Assembly (NCBI GenBank): GCA_029931535.1
Contig: JAQPZY010001297.1
Span: forward strand, 1,240,001 to 1,304,000
From: Margaritifera margaritifera
Taxonomy: Eukaryota > Mollusca > Bivalvia > Unionida > Margaritiferidae
DNA: 64,000 nucleotides
Reading direction: 5' to 3'
In this document: piece by piece, positions 56,845 through 64,000 of the stretch
How the letters are laid out: each line of letters starts with the position of its first letter
Position numbering within the stretch: position 1 is the stretch's first letter
Made by a program: the position numbers and the translations under genes
Notes under the pieces: model-generated
The model's input: the letters and a program-made list of their open reading frames with translations, nothing else
Database searches by the model: none
What the model was told of the DNA's origin: nothing

Positions 56845-57046
56845 GCGTTTCTTCATTGATGTGGTATGCGAGAAAATGAAACTATTCATTCAAAAGATTC
56901 ACTAATTTTACCCATTTTGCTGATTAAAACTGCATGAATAGTGTAAACAAACACTCAGTTCTTGTACCGCAGTTGACGCACGTATGTGCAGGACAATGGA
57001 TATAATACATTCTAATCATTTGAAAACCACTTTGAAGACAACCTTT

Positions 57047-57160
57047 TGTTACGGAATTATATATCTTTTTCTTTTAATAATTGTATAGTTTATTAGTTGA
57101 TGATCTCTGTTCTTATTCTAACAGCTGTCGTGTTATGAGTATACATACGGTAGGCTCGAT
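57047..57160 (+). mobile_element. LTR 5' fragment, host site of element B right copy
   Basis: TGTTACGGAATTATATATC starts the fragment; the next 100 bases match 18,991-19,095 (shared GATCTCTG, CTAACAGCTGTCGT, ACATAYACGGTA). The match stops at 57,152, a few bases before AGTAGT, where element B starts. The LTR was therefore split by the element or truncated at its edge. Confidence 0.6.
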
Positions 57161-57842
57161 AGTAGTGTACTGGGGGTACTGAGGTACAAAGGGGGCACTT
57201 GGGGTACAAACGGGAGTTTAACATGGAGTGGGGCACTTGAGGCCCATACGGGAGTTTAACATGGAGTGGGGCACTTGAGGCCTTTACGGGAGTTTAACAT
57301 TACGGGGGTGGGGAAAGGGAGGGAGGGAAATAGAATTAATCTTTCTTGAAAAAGGGTGGTCCTAATACGTCATCTACTATCCAAACACCCCATACTACAC
57401 TATCCAACACGCCGTGTGTAGTGACCTTCTGCCTAGTGGCTATATCTATATAGCTTAGAGTTATATATAAAGCATTACCTATACCTCAGATCATGTTGGA
57501 GGTGTCAGTAAATTTGCATATATTGTACCTATGTTATAAATAGCTTTGATCAAGGGAACTAACTTATAATAACACTAAAATGGACGTGACTAAATGTTGT
57601 ATTAAACTTCGGGAACCGTCACGGACTTTAGCGTTGACTAGAAAAAATCCGGAACATTAGATTATAATGGCCTAGACTAAAAGTAACACTAAACTTCCGA
57701 AATTGTACCGGACGTTAGCGGAGACTGAAAATAATCCCGAAAAAAAAAAAATGGAAAAAATTGGCTGACTAAAAGTAACACTAAACTTCCGAAATTGTAC
57801 CGGACGTTAGCGGAGACTGAAAATAATCCGGAAAAAAAATAG
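57161..57842. repeat. Terminal region of element B, right copy
   Basis: Mirror image of 14,650-15,891: ACGGGAGTTTAACATGGAGTGGGGCACTTG units (three), ACACTATCCAACACGCCGTGTGTAGTG, GATCATGTTGGAGGTGTCAGTA and two copies of the 88-bp unit with GTACCGGACGTTAGCGGAGACTGAAAATAAT. Fewer copies of each subunit than in the left copy. No coding sequence. Confidence 0.8.
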
Positions 57843-58830
57843 AAATTTTTTTTTGATTTTTTAAATTTTGTTTATATCAAAACACACACCACACTATCTA
57901 CATTTTTTTTTTTTTTTTTTTTTTTTTGGGAAGGGGAAATTTTAAAAAAAAACAAATCAAAACACACAAACACACTATCTACATTTTTTTTGGGAAGGGG
58001 AAATTTTTTAAAAAACAAATCAAAACACACAAACACACTATCTACATTTTTTTTGGGAAGGGGAAATTTTTTAAAAAACAAATCAAAACACACAAACACA
58101 CTATCTACATTTTTTTTGGGAAGGGGAAATTTTTTAAAAAACAAATCAAAACACACAAACACACTATCTACATTTTTTTTTTTTGGGAAGGGGAAATTTA
58201 AAAAAAAAAACAAATCAAAACACACAAACACACTATCTACATTTTTTTGGGAAGGGGAAATTTTTTAAAAAACAAATCAAAACACACAAACACACTATCT
58301 ACATTTTTTTTGGGACGGGGAAATTTTTTAAAAAACAAATCAAAACACACAAACACACTATCTACATTTTTTTTTTTTTTGGGAAGGGGAAATTTTTAAA
58401 AAAAAACAAATCAAAACACACAAACACACTATCTACATTTTTTTTGGGAAGGGGAAATTTTTTAAAAAACAAATCAAAACACACAAACACACTATCTACA
58501 TTTTTTTTTTTTTTTGGGAAGGGGAAATTTTAAAAAAAAAACAAATCAAAACACACAAACACACTATCTACATTTTTTTTGGGAAGGGGAAATTTTTTAA
58601 AAAACAAATCAAAACACACAAACACACTATCTACATTTTTTTTTTTTTTTGGGAAGGGGAAATTTAAAAAAAAAAACAAATCAAAACACACAAACACACT
58701 ATCTACATTTTTTTTTTTTTGGGAAGGGGAAATTTTTTAAAAAACAAATCAAAACACAACCATTTTTTTTTTACTTTTTAAATTTTTTTATATCAAAACA
58801 CACACCACAAATATACAATCCATTTTTTTA
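57843..58830. repeat. About 64-bp subterminal repeat with variable T-runs, about 14 copies
   Basis: Units consist of CATTTTTTTTGGGAAGGGGAAATTT plus TTTAAAAAACAAATC and AAAACACACAAACACACTATCTA. The T-run after CA varies from 7 to about 28 and the A-run also varies, while the rest is nearly invariant. Open frames over it on both strands come from repetition. The ACACTATC end recalls the GATAGTGT motif of the left copy repeats. Confidence 0.95.
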
Positions 58831-58844
58831 AAAAAAATAAATTT

Positions 58845-58864
58845 TATTTGATGGACTGCAAAAG

Positions 58865-58904
<40 letters not shown>

Positions 58905-58965
58905 CTTTGCTGCTGCTGCTGTTGGTGCTGTAGTCTATTTCTTTCCTCCCAATTTTAGATCGATA
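58845..58965 (-). pseudogene. Poly-Q gene fragment of element B, right copy
   Basis: In one minus frame the segment encodes NWEERNRLQHQ, then a glutamine tract with one arginine, then LLQSIK and a stop. It matches the WEERQRV and poly-Q part of the left gene at 12,682-13,035. The basic C-terminus present in the left copy is missing and no start is visible, so only the middle survives. It faces the element end, as in the left copy. Confidence 0.55.
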
Positions 58966-59160
58966 GAAAGAGAGGGAAAGTGTTTTTTTTTTTGTTTGGT
59001 GGGTAAAAAACAAACCACACAACACCATTCAGATATATACATCAATAATAATAATTATATTTTATTCAATGTATATACATTATGTTACTCGTGGTAATAA
59101 AACAATTTCATATAAGTCCAATACAGTTCAATACACTTCCATATATACCTTTTCATTCTC

Positions 59161-60036
59161 TTATTGTTCTGACACTTCAGGAAGATTCTTGTCTACAATT
59201 CTCTCATAACTTTCTTCTGGACTATCATTGATAAACTCCAACTTAATAAAATGTCCATTATCATCTCGAATCCACCGCTCTTTTTTACAAATCTTGTAAA
59301 CTTTACTATGATCTAATCCAAAACACCTTGCCACATCATGAATGGAATCCATCCGACTATATAATCCTGAATTCAAGTCAGTTAATTTCACAGGTCTCAC
59401 AAATCCTCCAATGACTTGACTCTTCTTCTCTGGCTCTTCCCATCTAGCTTGAAATCTTTTCTGGAACTTCTTCGAAAAGACCGACTTACAAATTCCAGTA
59501 CAGCAAAAGCGGATACTTCCTGTAACACAATCAAAATATTCAGCAGCCTTTTCCATACTTTCAAATCTTCTTTCCTCTGTCTCACCAACAAACTGGCACA
59601 ACACACTTCTATTACTTCCAAAATTAACTCTCCTTTTTTCTTTATCATTCTTCACATGTTTATGCAAACATGTTCGTTCACTAGCAGTCATCACTTGAAG
59701 ATTTTCTATTCTATCATCATCAAGTACATCATTGAGATGTACCACTTCACTCTGTCTTGGTAGATCCACTCCATTCACCGCTTCAAAGACAAATCTCCCT
59801 CGATTTGTATGTTTTTTCCTCTTTCCTTCCTTACCAGTAACCTTAATCTTTATCAATCCAAATGAATTCAAATTTCCTTTGACTTTCCTTCCATACTTCA
59901 TATGATAGACATTACCAAGTATGTCAGCAGCATAATTATCATACACCTTATGAACATACTTATTCAGTTCAATTCCAGTATCTTGACTTTTATCTCGAGC
60001 GCAGTACTTTTCCATCTTCACAGTTTGAAAGTTCAA
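59161..60036 (-). CDS. HNH-endonuclease-like protein with NUMOD-type repeats
   Basis: An intact frame of 291 residues. Residues 27-75 resemble a NUMOD4-like region (YDNYAADILGNVYHMKYG). An HNH-like core follows with VVHLNDVLDDDRIENLQVMT near residues 98-117, keeping H100 and N112, and H126 may be the last metal ligand. Two NUMOD1-like DNA-reading helices follow, one at about 158-172 (ESMEKAAEYFDCVTGS), the other at about 230-250 (DSIHDVARCFGLDHSKVYKI). HNH/NUMOD proteins of this kind occur in phages, giant viruses and homing elements and cut DNA. It is absent from the left copy and diverges from the next gene across a TATA-rich 88-bp spacer. The first HNH histidine pair is not perfect, so activity is uncertain. 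It may be a homing-type hitchhiker or a regulator. Confidence 0.7.
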   Translation of the reverse strand: MNFQTVKMEKYCARDKSQDTGIELNKYVHKVYDNYAADILGNVYHMKYGRKVKGNLNSFGLIKIKVTGKEGKRKKHTNRGRFVFEAVNGVDLPRQSEVVHLNDVLDDDRIENLQVMTASERTCLHKHVKNDKEKRRVNFGSNRSVLCQFVGETEERRFESMEKAAEYFDCVTGSIRFCCTGICKSVFSKKFQKRFQARWEEPEKKSQVIGGFVRPVKLTDLNSGLYSRMDSIHDVARCFGLDHSKVYKICKKERWIRDDNGHFIKLEFINDSPEESYERIVDKNLPEVSEQ

Positions 60037-60068
60037 TCACGACTAGTGATTCTGAGGGTAAGAAGGTC

Positions 60069-60080
60069 TATATATATATA
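60069..60080. promoter_or_regulatory. TATA-rich promoter between divergent genes
   Basis: TATATATATATA lies 33 bases before the HNH ATG (minus) and 45 bases before the ATG at 60,125 (plus). Being symmetric it could serve both directions. Confidence 0.5.
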
Positions 60081-60124
60081 GGTTCCCTGGGTGAAACTCA
60101 ATCAGCTTCAAACTAAACTTCAAG

Positions 60125-61190
60125 ATGAAAAGATCACGCCGAAGCCATGAGAAACCAGAAGAAGAAGAAGAAGAAGAAACAAAGAGGCCACGACGACGAA
60201 GACATTCCGTACCGCCTGAAACACCGCTAGATGAACTACTAGCTCAAGTCCATGCTAGTGACTTCGAAGAGGAGATGAGTGAACCTGAAACCCAAACTTC
60301 TAACCCACCCAAAACAAAATCCACTACCAGAACCCCAGGCCAAGAAATACAACCTAGTACTTTGGCTCCTCCTGAAAATTATTATTGGATTCTAGAGACT
60401 CAAAAAATAACTTCTCGAAAATTTAAAACTACAGCTTACACTCACACGGTTCACTTTAAAGACTTCAAGTCCAAAGTACCTCCCGAGAAAGCGGCGGGGT
60501 TCATTAGCGATTTGTGGGATTCTGTCTTAATGAACTTGAAACGACAATGTGGAGCCAAAGAAGACGATCGATTGAGACTGGCCATTCATCATGACAATTT
60601 GAAGAGTCCTGTTTGGATCGAGTTCAGCACCCCGGCAGAATTAACGCCAGACAAAGTCATGTCCAAAATAGAACATGTGCAACAATCGAACGACAAGTTT
60701 ACCATCACCGATGGAAAGGCCACACTTTACTTGACTCACGTTTCCCCTCCTTGAGGAAGTGGACGAAGTAGGAAACCGTTACTGGTGGACGATATTCAAA
60801 GTACCAAACGCAGTGTCGTCCAAATCGACAATACTCAAGACCATATGTGCTTTGCTCGGGCTATTGTGGTGGGGCGAACATATGCCAACAAGAACGAGAG
60901 CAAAGAATGGAAAAGAGCCTGGAATAACATTCGACAGTCGGACAGAACCAAACAACGAAACAAAGCAGAACTCCTGTTGCAACAAGCAGGCATCCCTAAC
61001 CAGCCAAGTGGTTAACTTTGAGGTTTTGAAAAAATGCTTTGCTGTCTGGACAAGTGGAAGACTTTCGAGTGCACACGTTAGAACCTCACAAGATCGTACG
61101 GTTACCTAATCATCAAATTGTCACTCGTCCTTTACAAAAAGTGTACCAAATCGTGTACCAGAAGCGAGTGAGACTTCCAGACCACACCAC
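60125..61190 (+). pseudogene. N-terminal part of protein-primed DNA polymerase B-like gene, polymerase domains missing
   Basis: The frame opens MKRSRRSHEKPEEEEEEE with a basic/acidic leader and a proline-threonine linker, then has a folded region from YYWILETQKITSRKF (about residue 80) to residue 209. A TGA at 60,752-60,754 stops it. The same frame resumes with GSGRSRKPLLVDDI, a VVQIDNT and ARAIVVGRTYA block and an AGIP motif, up to a TAA at 61,013-61,015, and further coding-like sequence is frame-shifted to about 61,190. A GxGRSRKxxL plus xIxNxDxxCxARAI order is that of the N-terminal region of Polinton-type polymerase B genes. The exonuclease and palm domains (over 700 residues normally) are absent and the BIR gene promoter follows directly. 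The right copy could not replicate itself. Confidence 0.5.
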
Positions 61191-61218
61191 TTTACATTAC
61201 TGACACGCCGATCTGCAG

Positions 61219-61227
61219 TATAAAAAA
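61219..61227 (+). promoter_or_regulatory. TATA box of the BIR gene
   Basis: TATAAAAAA lies 98 bases before the ATG at 61,325, in a GC-balanced context (GCAGTATAAAAAAGGGC) typical of an RNA polymerase II core promoter. Confidence 0.55.
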
Positions 61228-61324
61228 GGGCACCCCTTCCAAACCTAACCATTCATTGTGACTTTCAACGTTGACCGAGCAAGAAGAAGAAAAAAAGATT
61301 AATTTTGTCATCCTCCCACCAAAG

Positions 61325-61903
61325 ATGAATAAGAATACTCATGCCACCCACCCACCGAGGGAGAAATCTAGTGGTGTGAACTCCAAGTACCATTACGACT
61401 TGGAGTGTGATGCAGTGCCATGCGACGAGACGGATTCCGTAAGCGTTGACAGCATCGATTCATACGATCAGACGGATGCCGTACGCTTGGACATCGTCGA
61501 TGCAGCACGTGTACCTCACCGTCCCTCTAGAGATGCAGGACGACCTTTCTTCTTTATTAGGAAGAATGCTAAACGTACCTGTGAATGTCATAAAGAATTG
61601 ACGATACCTGTGTCTCTGCCTGGTTATTCCAAGTATGATAATCGACTCGAGACGTTCAAAGACAAGTGGCCTAAATTTCTACTACAATCCACTACTGACA
61701 AAGCTTTAGCCAGATCTGGATTTATCTACTTTGGAGAAGGAGATAAAGTTCAATGTTTCAGTTGCGGTGTGAGACTTCACCAATGGGAGCCTACCGACTC
61801 AGCTTACATTGAACATGCCAGATGGTCTCCGCACTGTCAGTTCTTACCTTTAGTAGCCTCAGAAGAGTACGGGTACGATGAGCCAGATGCCAAGAAGAAG
61901 TAA
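61325..61903 (+). CDS. BIR-domain protein (IAP-like) carried by element B
   Basis: A 192-residue protein starting MNKNTHATHPPREKSS. A longer frame to 61,271 would need a TTG start, so the ATG is preferred. The first 100 residues are acidic and low in complexity with alternating D/S (SVDSIDSYDQTD). The BIR domain lies at about 100-176: a SRxxTF-like start is replaced by NRLETFKDKWP, then GFIYFGEGDKVQCFSCGVRL, with C144, C147, H164 and C171 (spacing C-x2-C-x16-H-x6-C) binding one zinc. BIR proteins of baculoviruses and molluscan herpesviruses block caspases or interfere with innate signalling. There is no RING or second BIR, so an IAP-like role by caspase binding is inference. The frame is intact. 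No counterpart in the left copy. It has its own promoter, and host capture is likely. Confidence 0.9.
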   Translation: MNKNTHATHPPREKSSGVNSKYHYDLECDAVPCDETDSVSVDSIDSYDQTDAVRLDIVDAARVPHRPSRDAGRPFFFIRKNAKRTCECHKELTIPVSLPGYSKYDNRLETFKDKWPKFLLQSTTDKALARSGFIYFGEGDKVQCFSCGVRLHQWEPTDSAYIEHARWSPHCQFLPLVASEEYGYDEPDAKKK

Positions 61904-61909
61904 AAAAAC

Positions 61910-62348
61910 ATGTCGGAGGATACTTTACAAGAATACATTTGTGGTTTACCTTTGGAGCTGCGAGAACGCATTTACCAGTATTTTGTCCCTAGTTTTAGAA
62001 GATCGCATTTGTGACTTGCCTTCGAAGTTGCGAGTACGCATTTACAAAGAGTTGGTCCAGATCCAAGTGAAACCCAAACTCAAAGTCATTCCTCGATTTG
62101 CACACTAACGTGACTTTCACCGTATCAGAAATCTGATTTTGAAGAAAAACTATCACCAGTATCGTGAAGAATACAAAAGAGAGTTACTTCTTTCCAAATC
62201 GGAAACTTTACCCAAGTACATTGCTGGCATGCCTTTGAAGTTACGAAAACGGATTTACCAAGAGTTTGTCAAAATCCAAGTGAAACGTAAACTCAAAGTC
62301 ATTTCTCGATTTTTACACTATACCCTCTTTCAAGGGTGTCTTTCATGA
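61910..62348 (+). pseudogene. Repetitive LPxxLRxRIY protein gene, frameshifted
   Basis: The motif GLPLELRERIYQYFV is encoded from the ATG at 61,910, but that frame ends at a TGA at 62,012-62,014. In another frame DLPSKLRVRIYKELVQIQVK and a KLKVIPRF tail follow, up to a TAA at 62,106-62,108. The same frame continues after it and carries GMPLKLRKRIYQEFVKIQVK and KLKVISRF at 62,220-62,315, ending near 62,348. So three copies of one unit (LPxxLRxRIYxxFV, then QVKxKLKVIxRF) were made by duplication. The motif resembles the first helix of an F-box (LPxExxxxI). If so, it would bring targets to a ubiquitin ligase, but that is a guess. One frame change and one stop break it. Confidence 0.5.
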
Positions 62349-62491
62349 CTAGGACACGAAACTATTGTTGTACATTGACGTGTTTATATGACAGTTTGAT
62401 GGTTTTAGTGGTAGTCTTCATTGTGTACGTGTTCATTTTAATTGCATATTTTCTCACTAATTCACTTCTTCGTGTTCGTGTAAAGTTGTAA
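62345..62491 (+). CDS. Small one-pass membrane protein ORF
   Basis: Forty-eight residues, MTRTRNYCCTLTCLYDS, then a strongly hydrophobic stretch (MVLVVVFIVYVFILIAYFL) and a basic C-terminus (RVRVKL). It overlaps the end of the repeat gene by four bases and precedes the ATPase promoter, like the 45-residue ORF in the left copy, although the two sequences are not clearly related. The membrane span is clear; the function is unknown. Confidence 0.4.
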   Translation: MTRTRNYCCTLTCLYDSLMVLVVVFIVYVFILIAYFLTNSLLRVRVKL

Positions 62492-62563
62492 AAAATATGT
62501 TTTTGTTGGTTGGTTGGTTGTTTTTTTTTAAAAAAAATAAAAAAATAAACGTGTATGAAAATG

Positions 62564-62570
62564 TATAAAA
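62564..62570 (+). promoter_or_regulatory. TATA box of the right packaging ATPase
   Basis: TATAAAA in GTGTATGAAAATGTATAAAATGTCTTG, 47 bases before the ATG at 62,617, matching the left copy at 11,128-11,134 in spacing and sequence. Confidence 0.7.
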
Positions 62571-62616
62571 TGTCTTGGGTCTTTGTCTTCTTCTCAAAAA
62601 TCTTCTTACCTCAGAC

Positions 62617-63360
62617 ATGGCTACATTATCTTCTTATTCTACCTCGTCTACCTCTTCTGCTTCTGTCGCCAAAGTGATTGACGAAAAGTTAGATCGTCAA
62701 AGTTGGAATGCTTTGTATCTGCGCCATCCATTTAACATGTTGATTGCTGGACCGAGTGGTTCAGGGAAAACCGAATTTGTCAAACGATTGATCGAACACA
62801 AAGCTGATTTGTTTGATCGTCCACCTCAACGTATCGTGTGGTGTTACAAAGAGTGGCAACCGTCTTACACGTTATTGAAAGAAAGTCAAGGAGAAACCAT
62901 TTCATTTGTGGATGGTATTCCTCACGAAGACGATGGAATCGTGTCTGACGTGAGTCAAACTCATTTAGTTATTTTTGATGACATGTTAGGAGAAGACGAA
63001 GAAGAAATTAAACTTTGGTTTACACGAAAAGGACACCATCGTAATGCTAGTATTGTCTACATTACTCAAAATTTATTTCAGCAAAGTAAAGCCCATCGAA
63101 CCATTAGTTTGAATGCTCATTACGTGGTCTTGTTTAAAAGCCCCAGAGACAAATCTCAAGTACAAGTGTTAGCCAAACAGTTAGGGGCTCCTTGGCTCAA
63201 TTATGCGTACGACGATGCCACTCAAACCCCTCACGAGTATTTACTCATCGACTTAAAACCGACCACTCCTGACTATTTGAGATTTCGTGCCCAATTGTTT
63301 CACCCTTGGGGTGAAGAAGGTGGTCCTGTCATTTACACGTCCCCTTCGACCCATTTTTGA
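62617..63360 (+). CDS. Packaging ATPase of element B, right copy
   Basis: An open frame of 247 residues from MATLSSYSTSSTSS. A longer frame begins at 62,575, but this ATG aligns with the left copy and lies 47 bases after the TATA box. Walker A GPSGSGKTEF at 45-54, Walker B LVIFDDML at 117-124, a YITQNLF sensor block, and C-terminal YLLIDLKPTTPDYLRFR. Almost all residues agree with the left copy. Differences include a PPQR insert after the DR pair, an aspartate in place of glutamate in Walker B, and YVVLFKSPRD versus YVMSFKSHRD. It belongs to the A32/FtsK-HerA packaging ATPases of double-jelly-roll viruses. Confidence 0.88.
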   Translation: MATLSSYSTSSTSSASVAKVIDEKLDRQSWNALYLRHPFNMLIAGPSGSGKTEFVKRLIEHKADLFDRPPQRIVWCYKEWQPSYTLLKESQGETISFVDGIPHEDDGIVSDVSQTHLVIFDDMLGEDEEEIKLWFTRKGHHRNASIVYITQNLFQQSKAHRTISLNAHYVVLFKSPRDKSQVQVLAKQLGAPWLNYAYDDATQTPHEYLLIDLKPTTPDYLRFRAQLFHPWGEEGGPVIYTSPSTHF

Positions 63361-63367
63361 AAAAAAC

Positions 63368-63375
63368 TATAAAAA
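63368..63375 (+). promoter_or_regulatory. TATA box of the right core-protein gene
   Basis: TATAAAAA, 7 bases after the ATPase stop and 48 bases before the ATG at 63,423; same AAAAAACTATAAAAAC context as in the left copy. Confidence 0.65.
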
Positions 63376-63422
63376 CAACCTACAGCGTCATTTTTGTCTC
63401 ACACTCTTTTTGAGAGAAGAAG

Positions 63423-64000
63423 ATGACTTCCTTTCAATCTCATCCTTCGGCTAAATTGATTCGTGCCTTGTATGGCATCAGTCGTGAAAAAAATGCACAA
63501 GTCCGTGCTCATTTGTTAGAAGCGAGTCTGAAAGAAGTGTTACGATGGTTTACTTTGACAGCACGTCAATTACTGCAAGGCATCATTCACATCCCTCATC
63601 AAACTCAACGTTTTTTTCAAAGACATAAAGGAGCATTGTCACAACTGGTTGATCCTAGAATCGATTCACGGACTAAAAAACAAATCATTTTAACTCCTGG
63701 TGGAAGTGGTTCTTTAGGAGGGGTCATGATTCGTTCCCTTTTGAAATGGGATCCTAATGATGCCAAAGCCAAAAAACCCAAAGCACCCAAAAAGAAGAAA
63801 AGTCCAAAGAAAAAGAAAACCACCCACCAGAAAAAGAAAAGTTCTACCAAGAAGAAGAAAACACCTACCACTAGCACCGGCCGCAAGAGAGGTACTGCGG
63901 CCAGGACGCAAACGTACACCCGCAAGACACCACGACAAACAACCGTGACGAGGTCTCCTTCTCCTTCGTCCCCATCATCTTTGTCTTCTTCACCACCCTT
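63423..64000 (+). CDS. Basic virion core protein of element B, right copy (open at the window edge)
   Basis: One frame of at least 192 codons, MTSFQSHPSAKLIRALYG, open to the edge. A helical N-terminal domain (about 1-85) includes VLRWFTLTARQLLQGIIHIP. A glycine patch (TPGGSGSLGGVMIRSLLKW) follows, then a lysine-rich array (PKKKKSPKKKKTTHQKKKSS, about 118-150), then serine/proline-rich sequence. K-S-P arrays condense DNA, as in adenovirus-type core proteins. The left copy at 9,425-10,298 is the same gene with three lesions. It is not one of the 60-codon minus frames that overlap it. Confidence 0.8.
   Translation, partial: MTSFQSHPSAKLIRALYGISREKNAQVRAHLLEASLKEVLRWFTLTARQLLQGIIHIPHQTQRFFQRHKGALSQLVDPRIDSRTKKQIILTPGGSGSLGGVMIRSLLKWDPNDAKAKKPKAPKKKKSPKKKKTTHQKKKSSTKKKKTPTTSTGRKRGTAARTQTYTRKTPRQTTVTRSPSPSSPSSLSSSPP

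Larger units (their letters stand above)
57161..64000 (+). mobile_element. Element B, right copy: Polinton/adintovirus-like element (continues past the edge)
   Basis: It starts AGTAGTGTACTGGGGG; Polinton-class elements begin with AG. The order is terminal repeats, 64-bp repeat block, poly-Q remnant (minus), HNH-like gene (minus), polymerase N-terminal remnant, BIR gene, LPxxLRxRIY gene, small membrane ORF, packaging ATPase, core-protein gene. The ATPase, core, HNH and BIR frames are open, so this copy is younger than the left one. CTCGAT (57,155-57,160) is a possible 6-bp target duplication; the partner is outside the window. Capsid, protease and integrase genes would be expected beyond 64,000. 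Confidence 0.75.

Noticed and set aside
57872..58831. Several frames of about 90-119 codons encoding KKKQIKTHKHTIYIFF-type repeats
   Set aside because: Product of the 64-bp subterminal repeat and its A/T runs, different frames in each unit.

Overview
The window reads as nuclear DNA of an invertebrate animal, most likely a mollusc or other lophotrochozoan. It is AT-rich and full of microsatellites, has one long satellite array, non-LTR and LTR retrotransposon debris, tRNA-derived repeats and one Toll-like receptor gene. The host assignment is inference from this style and from the TLR; no species-specific marker was recognised.

Left part, 1-15,891. Positions 1-5,070 hold a heavily decayed double-jelly-roll-type DNA virus-like element (element A) with a packaging ATPase, minor and major capsid-type genes and a repetitive fibre-like gene on the other strand. 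A 5'-truncated LINE (about 5,245-6,986) follows and ends inside the last gene of a second, different virus-like element (element B, left copy, 6,986-15,891, minus strand). That copy has an open packaging ATPase, a broken basic core-protein gene, a broken glycine-rich minor capsid gene, a hypothetical gene, a frameshifted retroviral-type integrase with a C-terminal chromodomain, and a small membrane-protein gene. This is the gene set of Polinton/Maverick or adintovirus-like elements.

Middle, 15,900-57,160. The main host gene is a single-exon Toll-like receptor on the minus strand (20,483-23,077), broken by one in-frame TAG. The rest is repeats: LTR-like sequences (18.5-19.9 kb), Ty3/gypsy gag debris (27.6-28.3 kb), CR1-like LINE pieces (29.7-30.6 and 34.8-35.4 kb), decayed coding sequence around a 39-bp minisatellite (32.0-34.0 kb), a 9.4-kb array of a 59-bp satellite (38.1-47.5 kb), a tandem tRNA-derived SINE (48.5-49.3 kb), a MITE (50.0-50.4 kb) and a longer copy of the LINE family seen at 5-7 kb (about 52.3-56.58 kb).

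Right part, 57,161-64,000. A second copy of element B lies in the opposite orientation. It begins with 5'-AGTAGT inside an LTR fragment and runs off the window edge. It shares the terminal repeats, a poly-Q gene remnant, the ATPase and the core gene with the left copy. Its ATPase and core frames are open. It also carries genes absent from the left copy: an HNH/NUMOD-like gene, the N-terminal part of a protein-primed DNA polymerase, an intact BIR (IAP-type) gene and a repeated LPxxLRxRIY gene. Promoter-like TATA boxes are conserved between copies. Comparing the two copies shows step by step how one decayed and where they exchanged accessory cargo.
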